Positions 8,492 through 17,032 of a stretch of 64,000 bases of DNA are shown here, one piece after another. Each line of letters starts with the position of its first letter. Position 1 is the first letter of the stretch. A program made the translations under genes and the position numbers. Under the pieces are notes generated by a model. The model did no database searches. It saw nothing but the letters and a program-made list of their open reading frames with translations, and was not told where the DNA came from. The stretch is from NCBI RefSeq assembly GCF_000971975.1, contig NZ_LAQO01000008.1, positions 209,558 through 273,557 of the forward strand. The letters are read 5' to 3'. Source of the DNA: Paenibacillus algorifonticola (GTDB taxonomy: Bacteria > Bacillota > Bacilli > Paenibacillales > Paenibacillaceae).

Positions 8492-9676
8492 TTAATAGCC
8501 GTTCGGTTCGTTGAGATCTCCCAATTCACCAAATGAACGACGATTATGGCAAACCATCGTCTCGTAGCAAAATGCCGTTGCCTCGTAAGCAGCTTTGTTA
8601 GGGACCCTGCTAAACATACTGCCGTCTTCATCCATAAAGGCCAGCTGCGATGTATAGTACAAGCCAAGATCATCCCAGTTTCCAGCCCAAATACGTTTAG
8701 CCGGCATGTAGCGATCAACAATAAGCGGCATACCATCAAATTCAATCGCTTTATAGCCGCCTTCCAGCTCCATCGGATTAACAAAACGCTTCATAGAGGT
8801 AAGAGATGCCTCATAAGCTGCACGAACGCCATGGGAGCAAGCAAGCCATTCCACTTTTTTGCCGCTAACAATATCCAGCCGATCAAGCAGTGAACGAATA
8901 AGCGTATCGGATACCGCTCTGCCTGTACCGCCATTCGCCATTACAGTGGACTGCCACCATGTATATGTGGCTGGATCAAGCGTTTGCAGTGCTTTAGTCT
9001 TGCTGATGATACCCGCCAGTCCCATCGGCTCCAAATTAAATGCGCCGGTAGATACCGCGATTTGTCCAGCCGTCGTCGCAACTGCCGCGCCGCTGATTGT
9101 AATGGTTTTTGCATCGTAATCAACCGAGGTGATCGTACGCCCCGTTGCAGCTGCAGTATTCGGCAAGGTATAAATATCAATAACCTGGCCAACAAAAAAC
9201 AAACGAACATCATCCACGTTAAGTGTCGTTGATGCCGACTGAGCTGGAAATGCTGCCAATTTACCGCTTCCGTCACCCAGGGAAACACGACGCATGTAGT
9301 TTTGAAGGTCTGTTGTTAAACCTTTAACCTCGCTTGTCAACGCACGAATATATGATGTTTCGTCCCGTTTGGAGGCTTGAATGGTAGCGTTGGATACTTG
9401 AAGCCGGCCATGAACGTAAGCAACGTTACCAGAAGAACCTTTGTAGCCTTGCTGCCCCGCATTGGGTAGATCACCCATCTCAGTACCGGCCCCGACTCCG
9501 CTATTGCGGCCAAAATGATGGGCGATATAAAAGTTTTTACCATCACCATCAATTTTCTCAGCCTTATCCTTCAGTTTTTTAATAAAGTAGTTGGAACCGT
9601 TATTGACCTGCTCCTGCACCTCAGGCAAATAATCAATTTTTAGAGCCTCTTCAATAGTGGACAATGTTGCTGGCAT
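8492..9676 (-). CDS. Major capsid protein
   Basis: A 394-residue protein directly downstream of the scaffold gene and followed by a strong terminator, the usual setting for the most abundant virion protein. Sequence features fit HK97-fold capsid proteins: a helical N-terminal segment (IEEALKIDYLPEVQEQV), a long E-loop-like Gly-rich region (residues 48-75), a spine helix with the conserved pattern DLQNYMRRVSLGDGSG near residue 130, and a C-terminal beta region with VEWLACSHGVRAAYEASL. ATG 9676 is preceded by GAGGAG. No protease gene is near, consistent with scaffold removal without cleavage or with self-release, as in P22. Confidence 0.8.
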   Translation of the reverse strand: MPATLSTIEEALKIDYLPEVQEQVNNGSNYFIKKLKDKAEKIDGDGKNFYIAHHFGRNSGVGAGTEMGDLPNAGQQGYKGSSGNVAYVHGRLQVSNATIQASKRDETSYIRALTSEVKGLTTDLQNYMRRVSLGDGSGKLAAFPAQSASTTLNVDDVRLFFVGQVIDIYTLPNTAAATGRTITSVDYDAKTITISGAAVATTAGQIAVSTGAFNLEPMGLAGIISKTKALQTLDPATYTWWQSTVMANGGTGRAVSDTLIRSLLDRLDIVSGKKVEWLACSHGVRAAYEASLTSMKRFVNPMELEGGYKAIEFDGMPLIVDRYMPAKRIWAGNWDDLGLYYTSQLAFMDEDGSMFSRVPNKAAYEATAFCYETMVCHNRRSFGELGDLNEPNGY

Positions 9677-9691
9677 ATATATTTCCTCCTC

Positions 9692-10375
9692 TTATTCAGC
9701 ATTCCGAGATGCTTTGATTCGCTCAATCGCTCGAGCCTCTGCCCCTTTGAATCCTCCACCTATTTTGGTGTTGGATTGAGCGGCTGCACCTGGTGCGCTA
9801 TCTGTTTTCACTCCACGTTTGGAGTTTAAATAATCTTTAATGGCATCCTCTTTAGCTGAGGAAAGTTTAGACTCTAAAGCATCTGCTTTCATAGCCTTGA
9901 AAGCAAATTCCGGCTTTGCAATTTCATTCTCGTGCATATACTTCCAAAGCTCCTCATGGTGAATGGAATTTCCATCAATTTTTTTGTCGGCACAAAATTC
10001 CTTCAGCATGTTTTCGAAAGCCAGAACAGCTTGCTTTTGACTCTGTTCCGCCTCCATTTCATCCGCTCGTGCAGCCTTTGCCTCAAGCTCCTCGATACGT
10101 CGCTTCACTTGCGGAGAAACATTCTCCTCTTCTGCGCGATCCTGCAGTTCAATCAGCTCGATTTGTTCCTTAAGAGTCATGATATCGTTTATGCCGCTAG
10201 CGCGCTGGAGATACTCGGTAGCCTGCCGATACATGTCATGATCCTTGTATTCATTGCGAATTTGCTCAATTTCATTCTCCTTTTCCAGCCGCCATTTCTC
10301 TTGAGCGGCTGCAAGCCTTTTAGCGAAAGCAATATCCTCCTTGCCCTGCCCTTCGGTACCCTTTTGAATATCCAC
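9692..10375 (-). CDS. Capsid scaffolding protein
   Basis: A 227-residue, highly charged and almost entirely helical protein (Glu/Lys/Gln/Ala-rich coiled coil from about residue 15 to 125), ending with a basic tail (GGGFKGAEARAIERIKASR). This is the composition and location of phage scaffolding proteins, which direct capsid assembly and leave the finished head. The start is GTG 10375 with GGAGG eight bases before it. It is immediately upstream of the capsid gene, separated by 15 bases. Confidence 0.8.
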   Translation of the reverse strand: MDIQKGTEGQGKEDIAFAKRLAAAQEKWRLEKENEIEQIRNEYKDHDMYRQATEYLQRASGINDIMTLKEQIELIELQDRAEEENVSPQVKRRIEELEAKAARADEMEAEQSQKQAVLAFENMLKEFCADKKIDGNSIHHEELWKYMHENEIAKPEFAFKAMKADALESKLSSAKEDAIKDYLNSKRGVKTDSAPGAAAQSNTKIGGGFKGAEARAIERIKASRNAE

Positions 10376-10589
10376 TTAACCTGCCTCCTCCTTCTTAATA
10401 CTCCCCGGCGTCAGGAGCTAATTTAACGCCCGATTTCTCTGTTTTGATCTTCAATTTTGATCTTCAATAACTGAAGATTTAATTGGAAAACAGTTTTGAC
10501 ATGTTCAACCCTCATGTTATGCGGCGGCCATAACGTATTAACGCCCGGAGATATAATGAACGGGCTACAAGACTGTCACTTGTAGCCCG
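10376..10589. other. Noncoding gap in the late operon
   Basis: About 214 bases between the 40-residue gene and the scaffold gene. It holds two direct TGATCTTCAAT copies near 10445-10470 next to an inverted AACTGAAGAT, and two TTAACGCCCG copies near 10422 and 10538. Only very short frames of 20-30 codons are present and none has a convincing ribosome site. Confidence 0.5.
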
Positions 10590-10591
10590 TT
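10559..10591. repeat. Perfect 13-bp inverted repeat at the end of a small gene
   Basis: AACGGGCTACAAG and CTTGTAGCCCGTT flank a seven-base loop. The stop codon of the 40-residue gene lies within one arm. No T-run follows on either strand, so it is not a classic terminator; an mRNA stability or processing hairpin between spike and scaffold messages is the simplest reading. Confidence 0.7.
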
Positions 10592-10712
10592 ACAGGGTTT
10601 CGATCACAAATTCATTTTCCCGTTCCTCAACTAACTGCCAATCCCCATTGTAGTCAGGACGGTATGGGTCATCATCAGTACCAGTACCAATCTTACTTAC
10701 GGTAATAATCAT
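10590..10712 (-). CDS. Small phage protein, 40 aa
   Basis: A short acidic protein (MIITVSKIGTGTDDDPYRPD at its start) beginning at ATG 10712, with GGAGG nine bases upstream and overlapping the end of the lectin-like gene's message by two bases after its stop. It follows the head-spike pair and precedes a stable hairpin. I do not recognise it beyond noting that small proteins of this type occur beside capsid-decoration genes in phages. A longer TTG/CTG-initiated reading is unlikely because it lacks a ribosome site. Confidence 0.6.
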   Translation of the reverse strand: MIITVSKIGTGTDDDPYRPDYNGDWQLVEERENEFVIETL

Positions 10713-10713
10713 G

Positions 10714-11304
10714 TTATAAAACCTCCACTTTAAAGTTATCCAGACGACAAACCAAACCCGCAGATTCCAATCCAACAAGGGTTGGCGTCTGAAAAGTTGT
10801 GTCTGTAACAGTCACCTTGAGCTCGTTATTGTAATAGCCTTGAAACTGGCTTCCATTCACTATAATTTTCATAGTATCTCCATCCGTAGGCGTAACGGAA
10901 AATGAAGAAAGTGACGTTGTTGTTCCCGATAAGCGGCGCTGCATAAAAACAGTGGTCGAGCTCAGCACAAACCTATACCAGTTAGAGGAGTCAGTAAATC
11001 TGAAAACCAGACCCGATCGATTGACACGTACCGAGAGGGAAATTTCCGCCTTATAATCCGTTAAGCCTACATCAACGGTAGCGTAATTTTCCGTTCCTGC
11101 AGGCGTATACGCACGTTGAGATTGAATCCCCCATGTGCCTGTGTGGCTTATCCACGGCTGTCCCGTATCTGTTAGACCTAAAACAGAACTATTATCATCA
11201 CGGTCAAAGCTGTCTGCTGCAATAAGCTTGCTGGATCTGCCCCCCGCCAAGCTATTCGAGCCGTTAAGGTTAATATTGAGTCCCAGACCCACCCAGACCC
11301 CCAT
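10714..11304 (-). CDS. Concanavalin-like lectin-fold head spike fibre (probable)
   Basis: A 196-residue beta-rich protein. Residues 28-195 have the signature of a concanavalin A-like jelly roll: DSFDRDDNSSVLG, a TGTWGIQSQRAY strand pair, then SGLVFRFTDSSNWYRFVL and LDNFKVEVL at the end, as in carbohydrate-binding and DUF1080-like domains. It starts at ATG 11304 overlapping the upstream stop as TAATG, so it is coupled to the spike-base gene. In Rhodobacter gene transfer agents a base and a fibre protein form capsule-binding head spikes; the same pairing is proposed here. Carbohydrate ligand is unknown. Confidence 0.55.
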   Translation of the reverse strand: MGVWVGLGLNINLNGSNSLAGGRSSKLIAADSFDRDDNSSVLGLTDTGQPWISHTGTWGIQSQRAYTPAGTENYATVDVGLTDYKAEISLSVRVNRSGLVFRFTDSSNWYRFVLSSTTVFMQRRLSGTTTSLSSFSVTPTDGDTMKIIVNGSQFQGYYNNELKVTVTDTTFQTPTLVGLESAGLVCRLDNFKVEVL

Positions 11305-11531
11305 TAGTAAAACCCTCTTATTCCAGCTGCTGTCGTAGATGTTGCTAGAACCTTTACCACAGAAATAGGATACATGCCTGTTGGCATGGCGGGAATAATC
11401 GCTGTAGTACCGTCGAACATCTGCACATTCAGATCGCCTCCAGTTCCTACATAAATAGCACGGGTAGCCTCAAAAAGATTGCTGTCACTAGGTGCAATGA
11501 CCTTAATGCCTACCGCTGGTCCATCATGCAT
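11304..11531 (-). CDS. Head spike base protein, GTA Rcc01079-like
   Basis: A 75-residue protein with the pattern APSDSNLFEATRAIYVG, GGDLNVQMFDGT, then MPTGMYPISVVKVLATSTT and a terminal GIRGFY. This layout is what I know of the small spike-base family named after Rhodobacter capsulatus Rcc01079, found in many phages and gene transfer agents. It is immediately downstream of the portal gene and coupled to the lectin-like gene. ATG 11531 is preceded by a GGGGGA ribosome site. Family name is from memory and should be confirmed by profile search. Confidence 0.6.
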   Translation of the reverse strand: MHDGPAVGIKVIAPSDSNLFEATRAIYVGTGGDLNVQMFDGTTAIIPAMPTGMYPISVVKVLATSTTAAGIRGFY

Positions 11532-11568
11532 TGGGATATCCCCCTTTTACTTTTGATATTATTTACCT

Positions 11569-13614
11569 CTATAATCTCTGTGCAATCTGCTGCTGTTTAG
11601 CTTCAGCCAAAGCTTGCTTTTCCAATAAAGGTGCATTCAGCCGGCTTACGTGCTCCTCATAATGCTGATCTACAAGCGAACGCAGCTCTGTCGGCATTTC
11701 ACGGTAACGGCCTGATTTACGAAACGTATTATGGACGTAAAGGTGCACCTCGTCGTCATCGCTATCCCATAAGTTCGGTACATCTGGGGGCTTCGGAGGC
11801 ATATATGGCGCCCACTGCTCTTGCGGTATACCCGCTTGTTGAAGCTGCTGCTGAATAATCTGCGTCTGCTCATTGTACATATTAAGCATCCGCATAAACT
11901 CAGCATTATTCTGCAAATCTTCAAAAGCTTTATTTTCAAGCTTTGCGTTATTGCTGTCGAGCGCCTCTTGCTCAAATAATGCAGTAGAATCCCCCATCCC
12001 CATAAGACGCAATAACTTGGCCGTATCAGGTGTCCCATCCTTCTTGATAATGGCCCCTGCTCCCCACATTGTCATCACACGCTCCTGCTGCGCCGCCTTC
12101 ATTTCTGGCAAGCTGGAGCCTTGAACAATGTTAATGTCCTCAAATCCCGTTAAATCAGAGCCGCTAAAGCTGATCAACTCAATTTCATTATCCTCACCTA
12201 GCAGCCTGGACTGGCGTTCCTCCGTATAATGGGCCTTAAGCAACCTCAAAATACGCTGCATGACCTTTTTCATTCCTTGCTCATAGTTTTGGGAGGCCAC
12301 AGCCAGCTTTTCATTCTCCTGCTCTACCATAAGCTCTAAGCCGCCAAGAGTATCCAGTCCAGCAGGTAATCTCCCTTGTGATACCTCGCGCGCTCCACTC
12401 ATATCATCCAAATCAATAGCATTTTGGAGAAGCTCTTGACTATAGAACGAGGGGATATCCGGGGCGTGTATCCGTTCCGGCTTAGCATTATTGATAGGGT
12501 TGTAAGAAATAATACCGGCAATTTCATTAGTTAACTCTTCTTCATCTACTCCACTACCCAACGGGTTAAGCCACATCGAGTTGCCTAGTCTCCGGGCATG
12601 TGTGGCAACCATTGAGCGCAAAACATTAATTTCCCGTTGTGGAGCCAGCATATCCGTTACAATGGCATCGTATTGAATAGACCCAGGGATAGGTATATAT
12701 CCAAACAGCTGGTACGGCAGCTCTCCAGAGTTTTCACTATAGTCAAGCTCCTGACCATTACAAACCGTAATTTTCGCCCCTGCAGGATATCTCTTGCAGG
12801 GCTTATACCAAAGCTCATAAACGACAGCCTGATTTTGCAGCCCCCTATTGCTATGAGCGCCTGCCCCATCTGTCGACATTTTAGCTATGTCATATCGATT
12901 GAGATAATCTATATTTGCATCAGGGCTGACTTGTACGCCGTACTCTTCATAAATTTCATCTACATCGCGGGCCTTTCGTTCGATAATCCAACGTATTTCT
13001 TCTTCTGTAGTAGCCGCTGGGTCTGCGAATATCGTTAAAGGGTCACATACTCGTGCGCGAATAGCACCTTCATTTACAGACTTACCTCCACCTTTTACCC
13101 ATTCCTCGTAACCTAGCTCGTCTTCGTTGGGTGTAAGGTCAATCCCTACCTCACTATCGAACCAGGTTTTGACCCAGCAGCGCTTTTGAATCAACATATA
13201 GAGGAACATATCCTTCGTTTTCCTACTTAAATCAAGCTCCTGCCACAGCACATGCATATATTTGTCTGCAGCCTTTGCAGCATCAATGTCGGTCTGATCC
13301 TTGCTTCCAGGGATCACATCAAATTTGAGTTTGTTTTTTATATGCTTGGCAAGCAAAGTCATAATTCTTGGCCTGATTTTATTTCGAGTAACTCTCGTCT
13401 CTCCAGCCTGCTGGGACATAGCCTGCACACGACGCTCGCCACTATTCCAGCCTATCCACTGATTGCCAAGGTAATAATTAATGTTGACCAGCTGTTGGCG
13501 AATATCCGTCCAGTTTTCAGCACTTCTAAATAATAGATCAACACGATCAGGAGTGAGCCGTTTCGACTCTTGTCCTACTACGTTAGCCTCCGTATTGTTG
13601 CTTTGTTTAGACAC
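11569..13614 (-). CDS. Portal protein (P22 gp1-like)
   Basis: A 681-residue protein, in the size range of podoviral portals (P22 gp1 is 725). It begins with a helical stretch and INYYLGNQWIGWN, then RVTRNKIRPRIMTLLAKHI, a conserved portal clip/wing pattern. DPLTIFADPAATTEEE near residue 190 and a long basic to acidic central domain follow. The C-terminal third is a Gln-rich helical region (TQIIQQQLQQAG), resembling the barrel that extends into the head in P22. GTG 13614 is preceded by AGGAGG. It occupies the canonical place downstream of the large terminase, with two small genes in between. Confidence 0.8.
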   Translation of the reverse strand: MSKQSNNTEANVVGQESKRLTPDRVDLLFRSAENWTDIRQQLVNINYYLGNQWIGWNSGERRVQAMSQQAGETRVTRNKIRPRIMTLLAKHIKNKLKFDVIPGSKDQTDIDAAKAADKYMHVLWQELDLSRKTKDMFLYMLIQKRCWVKTWFDSEVGIDLTPNEDELGYEEWVKGGGKSVNEGAIRARVCDPLTIFADPAATTEEEIRWIIERKARDVDEIYEEYGVQVSPDANIDYLNRYDIAKMSTDGAGAHSNRGLQNQAVVYELWYKPCKRYPAGAKITVCNGQELDYSENSGELPYQLFGYIPIPGSIQYDAIVTDMLAPQREINVLRSMVATHARRLGNSMWLNPLGSGVDEEELTNEIAGIISYNPINNAKPERIHAPDIPSFYSQELLQNAIDLDDMSGAREVSQGRLPAGLDTLGGLELMVEQENEKLAVASQNYEQGMKKVMQRILRLLKAHYTEERQSRLLGEDNEIELISFSGSDLTGFEDINIVQGSSLPEMKAAQQERVMTMWGAGAIIKKDGTPDTAKLLRLMGMGDSTALFEQEALDSNNAKLENKAFEDLQNNAEFMRMLNMYNEQTQIIQQQLQQAGIPQEQWAPYMPPKPPDVPNLWDSDDDEVHLYVHNTFRKSGRYREMPTELRSLVDQHYEEHVSRLNAPLLEKQALAEAKQQQIAQRL

Positions 13615-13627
13615 GGCTCATGCCCTC

Positions 13628-13948
13628 CTAATTTTGTGTTTTAGCTGCTAGCGCCGCTTCTCGCAGACGCTGGTCGCCCCATTGCGGTACATAGTGTACA
13701 TGGTTAGCCTTCAGCCATTCTATAAGTTCCGGTCGTTCCATATTCTGAAAAAAAGCATCATTGCTTCCAGCTTTATCTCCTGTCGGCCTAATGGTAATGA
13801 CGTGATGAGGAACGATAACCTCTTCAATTTTAACCTCGATAAAGCCAAAGGTCGGGTCCACCTCCGCGCGACGCTCATAAGCATCTCTAGCATTTACGGC
13901 TGCCCCATAACGCTCATCAAACCCACATGTATATTTAAATAAATTCAT
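13628..13948 (-). CDS. Phage protein of unknown function, 106 aa
   Basis: A small soluble protein starting at ATG 13948 after GGAGG, between the membrane protein and the portal. It has an N-terminal segment MNLFKYTCGFDERYG, a beta-rich centre (VKIEEVIVPHHVITIRP) and a C-terminal helix. It looks like a virion or packaging accessory protein, but I do not recognise it. Spacing of 13 bases to the portal gene indicates cotranscription. Confidence 0.6.
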   Translation of the reverse strand: MNLFKYTCGFDERYGAAVNARDAYERRAEVDPTFGFIEVKIEEVIVPHHVITIRPTGDKAGSNDAFFQNMERPELIEWLKANHVHYVPQWGDQRLREAALAAKTQN

Positions 13949-13963
13949 GCCTTCCTATCCTCC

Positions 13964-14248
13964 TCAAAGTGGCTCAAGCGGTGTTGGTTCCGTCATTCCC
14001 AGCTTTGCCTTTATTAATTTGACTTCCGCATGCTTGAATTCGCTAAAGGATGGTGCCTGAATACGATCAAGCAGCTGCTGACGCTCCAGCACCCATGCTT
14101 CTCGTTCATTAGCCCAACGCTCAGACAAATCAGCGTTTGCTCGCTCGTACACATTTCCCAATCTTTCCGTATGCAGAAGCAGCAATATTAATAACCCTAT
14201 CTGTAGCATTGCGCTAATTAGAACGACTATCAGCAGTTCCTTATTCAT
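13964..14248 (-). CDS. Small phage membrane protein with coiled coil, 94 aa
   Basis: Residues 5-26 form one strongly hydrophobic membrane helix (LLIVVLISAMLQIGLLILLL), followed by a charged helical region (residues 30-65) that is likely coiled coil. It overlaps the terminase stop by four bases. Possible roles are a lysis accessory or a membrane-linked ejection factor, but the placement between terminase and portal is unusual for either and no lysis partner is visible. Confidence 0.6.
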   Translation of the reverse strand: MNKELLIVVLISAMLQIGLLILLLLHTERLGNVYERANADLSERWANEREAWVLERQQLLDRIQAPSFSEFKHAEVKLIKAKLGMTEPTPLEPL

Positions 14249-15750
14249 AGTGGCTGTATTCCCCTCTTTTTCTTTTTCCCTTGATTTGCAATGTTTCGTC
14301 TAATACGGGCTTCTATGCTATTATCACTATCATCTGCGGGCTTCAAGCTGCCGCCAAAATAAATAAAGCGATGGAGCGCTTGGCTCATCGCATCTACTTG
14401 GTCATCATGCTTTCCATTTGGAAAGCTGGCAGCTTCTTCAACAAAATCATTTATCCATGTTTTTCTGGGCAAATAAACATTCCCCGATTCAATGTAGGCT
14501 GATACAGCATTCACCCTTGAAATCTTCCCGCCTTCCGGATTAACGGCAACAATGCCGCCTATCTGCCCTTGCAGCGTCTGAATGATTGCCGAGCCATTGG
14601 CTTTATCCTCAACCAGCTTAACTGCCGCATCAGGATATTTCATACAAATATTGCGTATGCTTTGTATCGTAGCGGGAAAATTGAGCTTCGCTCTAATTTG
14701 ATCGACCAAATACATGTTGGCCTGATTTTTCCCCCAGACCTGTATAACCACATAATCACTATCGGCCTCATCCTTAAAGGCCGCATCCACAGAAATAAGG
14801 AGCGATGCAAAAGGCGGGGGATTCTCGTAATATCTCCACCACTCACGCCTGAGAAAACTCCCCTCAGCCGCACTTGGGCGCTGCTGATAAAGAGCGTTAA
14901 ATACCCTTGATCCAACATCCATTTTGATCTGCTCCATACGATGCTTATCGAAACCAAACTCAGGCCATAAAGGTTGACCTTCCTCCCTGCCTAGATAATC
15001 CCCTTTTTCCGCCAAAGCTGGAAAATTAATGACGGTCCACCGTTCCCCACGATGACTCCCTTCTGCAAGCTCATCCGCCTCTTTTTTGAGAAGCCTGCCA
15101 ACGAGATCATCTTCATGCCAGCGAGTCATGACGACAATAATACGCCCATCTGGTGTTAAACGAGTGTAAAGGGTTGACGTATACCAATCCCAGATCTTCT
15201 CACGTATGGTTTCACTGTCCGCTTCCTCCGCATTTTTTACTGGATCATCAATGATAGCGATTTTTGCGCCTTTGCCTGTAATTGCCCCGCCTACACCAGC
15301 GGCGGTTACACCGCCACGATAACCTTCAATTCCCCAAGATTCTGCAGATTTGTTAACGGGATCGACACTGGCTTCAAATACATTTTTATTAGCCATTAGC
15401 GTATCGCGGGCAATTCGCGAAAAACCTCGGCTCAAATCTATAGAATAGGAGGCCAAAATGATTTCATCTGCCGGGTTTCTTCCAAGATGCCAGGCTGGAA
15501 ATTTTTTACTAACTCGTTCACTCTTTCCGTGTCGCGGCGGCATAGTAATAATTACTCTTTTTAGCTGACCTAATGATACCTTGACCAGCGTCTCATCCAG
15601 CACATCCAGATGTTTTCCATCCCCGTCATGAAATTTACTGTCATAGTCTACAAAGTAGCTAAAATCAACATATGCCCGGGCACATCGGATCTCATCCAGC
15701 GTCGGCAGCTTTTCCAATGATCTGTTCAAGTTCTGCCAGCTCCTTTGCAC
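14245..15750 (-). CDS. terL: Terminase large subunit
   Basis: The packaging motor ATPase and nuclease. The Walker A variant PPRHGKS is at residues 71-77, a Walker B strand KIAIIDDP near 165, the coupling motif VMTRWHEDDL near 205, and the RNase H-like nuclease begins at LLISVDAAFKDE near 315 with a further acidic residue in KHDDQVDAMSQAL near 460. Length (501) is typical. GTG 15750 is supported by GAGG seven bases upstream although it overlaps the small subunit by 59 bases; a TTG at 15729 with AAAGGAG is an alternative. It is coupled to the small terminase upstream. Confidence 0.92.
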   Translation of the reverse strand: MQRSWQNLNRSLEKLPTLDEIRCARAYVDFSYFVDYDSKFHDGDGKHLDVLDETLVKVSLGQLKRVIITMPPRHGKSERVSKKFPAWHLGRNPADEIILASYSIDLSRGFSRIARDTLMANKNVFEASVDPVNKSAESWGIEGYRGGVTAAGVGGAITGKGAKIAIIDDPVKNAEEADSETIREKIWDWYTSTLYTRLTPDGRIIVVMTRWHEDDLVGRLLKKEADELAEGSHRGERWTVINFPALAEKGDYLGREEGQPLWPEFGFDKHRMEQIKMDVGSRVFNALYQQRPSAAEGSFLRREWWRYYENPPPFASLLISVDAAFKDEADSDYVVIQVWGKNQANMYLVDQIRAKLNFPATIQSIRNICMKYPDAAVKLVEDKANGSAIIQTLQGQIGGIVAVNPEGGKISRVNAVSAYIESGNVYLPRKTWINDFVEEAASFPNGKHDDQVDAMSQALHRFIYFGGSLKPADDSDNSIEARIRRNIANQGKKKKRGIQPL

Positions 15751-16249
15751 TGAGTTTCCTCAAGTCATGACTATGACTGTGAGTATGGACCAGCTGCCCC
15801 TTTAACTCGACTTTGTCTTTAAACATGCCGAGATGACGGCCGATCTTCTCAAGGGCACTTACCTTATCATGCAGCTTAAACTTCACACTGCCGCCGGAGC
15901 CCGTAATGGTCTGGCTGACCTCGGCTATACATGCTGCTTGATCAGACGTGAGCATTTCTGAATTAATAAGCGATACACCGTTATTTCCCCATGTTGTAAA
16001 CATTCGCATGTCACTAAATCCGATCTTAGCTAACTCATGCAAAACTCTATCCTGTGTAATTTCTGTACGCTGCTCTCGTTCTTTCATTCGTTTTTGAAGC
16101 TTTTCTTGGATATTAGCATTAGCTAGTAGTCTGGATCCCTGATCCCCTGCTGTCTTCGTGCTATAACCAGCACGTCGGGCTGCAGCAGCAGCATTTAAAT
16201 CAATGAGATATTCATCTATAAAGCGGGCTTGTCTAGCTGTAAGAGACAC
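15692..16249 (-). CDS. terS: Terminase small subunit
   Basis: A 185-residue DNA-recognition subunit of the Terminase_2 type: it begins with MSLTARQARFIDEYLIDLN, then AAAARRAGYS, a helix-turn-helix with GSRLLANANIQEKL, and a C-terminal helical oligomerisation part. It binds the pac/cos site and loads the large subunit. The start is GTG 16249, close after GGAGTGAGGTGAT. It follows a terminator and about 50 bases of AT-rich sequence that probably hold the late promoter. Confidence 0.88.
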   Translation of the reverse strand: MSLTARQARFIDEYLIDLNAAAAARRAGYSTKTAGDQGSRLLANANIQEKLQKRMKEREQRTEITQDRVLHELAKIGFSDMRMFTTWGNNGVSLINSEMLTSDQAACIAEVSQTITGSGGSVKFKLHDKVSALEKIGRHLGMFKDKVELKGQLVHTHSHSHDLRKLSAKELAELEQIIGKAADAG

Positions 16250-16429
16250 TACATATCACCTCACTCCTTGTTCATTTTTGCCAAAATAGAATATAGAATA
16301 ATAAAAAGCCACTCGGTTAGGAGTGACCCGTGATAATGAATATAGGACTTGCATCAGCCCCTTTATTTTATTACCACACTAGCATAATAACACGGTTTAT
16401 TAAGCCAAAAGTGCCATCATAGTGCCAAC
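16250..16429 (-). promoter_or_regulatory. Late-operon control region with terminator
   Basis: Between the activator gene and terS. At 16303-16327 the minus strand has a seven-pair stem (GTCACTC / GAGTGGC) followed by TTTTTATT: an intrinsic terminator after the activator gene. The 50 AT-rich bases between it and terS are the most likely site of the activated late promoter; I could not pick a confident -35/-10 pair. Confidence 0.6.
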
Positions 16430-16858
16430 TCATCTCCAACCCAGTGTTTCTGCGACAGCATTTACGATTTCATCTCTCCAACGCAGCGCTTGCCTTCGGC
16501 TGACATGCAAATGATCAGCCGTTCCATCCCAAGTTAAAGGCTGTGATCTCGTCCAGTAACGAAGCTTAATAAGCTCTCTCTTTTCTATAGGCAGCCTTTC
16601 GACTACCGTTTCAATAGCATCAACAATGTTTTGCAGCTGTTCTAGTTTCTTATGACTGGTTAAAAGCAGCACCGCACGGCCTGTTGGATCATCAGGCAAA
16701 TTACTTCTGCCTCCGCCAATATTCTCATCCTCTCTATATTTTCCATGTAAAATTTCATTCCTCAGTCGAACAATTTCCTTTTGGGTATCCTGATAAGCAT
16801 AAAACTCACTTTCCACATGCTGAAAAGTCCCCTTTTTAAGTTTAAGTTCTTTAATCAT
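16430..16858 (-). CDS. RinA/ArpU-like phage late transcription activator
   Basis: A 142-residue protein with a helical N-terminal half and a C-terminal sigma-70 region 4-like helix-turn-helix: LPIEKRELIKLRYW near 90, then TADHLHVSRRQALRWRDEIV near 115. This is the layout of RinA, ArpU and related activators that switch on terminase and morphogenesis genes in Gram-positive phages. ATG 16858 is preceded by AGGAGG at eight bases. Its position directly before terS is typical. Confidence 0.8.
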   Translation of the reverse strand: MIKELKLKKGTFQHVESEFYAYQDTQKEIVRLRNEILHGKYREDENIGGGRSNLPDDPTGRAVLLLTSHKKLEQLQNIVDAIETVVERLPIEKRELIKLRYWTRSQPLTWDGTADHLHVSRRQALRWRDEIVNAVAETLGWR

Positions 16859-16929
16859 TGATCGTTCCTCCTATTTTCTCAACGGTTGTTCTCGACTTCA
16901 TGCGCCTCTACTGTAACGGTAATCAAAAA

Positions 16930-16944
16930 GTCAATTTAATTGAC
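16930..16944. promoter_or_regulatory. Phage operator, perfect palindrome
   Basis: GTCAATTTAATTGAC, a perfect 7-1-7 palindrome. It shares its sequence with 16987-17001 and with two imperfect sites around the divergent regulator promoters, so all four are probably bound by one of the XRE proteins. Confidence 0.75.
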
Positions 16945-16986
16945 GTGAAAATTAAAAAAATAAGGTTTATTAAAAAAACAATTTGC

Positions 16987-17001
16987 GTCAATTAAATTGA
17001 C
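16987..17001. promoter_or_regulatory. Phage operator, perfect palindrome
   Basis: GTCAATTAAATTGAC, the complement form of the 16930 site, 57 bases away centre to centre. The pair lies between the Cro-like gene and the late activator gene, where binding would control transcription into the activator. Confidence 0.75.
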
Positions 17002-17032
17002 TGTGTATAATGAAGGAAATATTGCTGCTGGT

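Noticed and set aside
16983..17011. TTGCGT-17-TATAAT promoter pattern on the plus strand
   Set aside because: It points into the 3' end of the Cro-like gene. It might drive an antisense RNA, but the TATAAT and AT-rich setting are easily produced by chance beside the operator.
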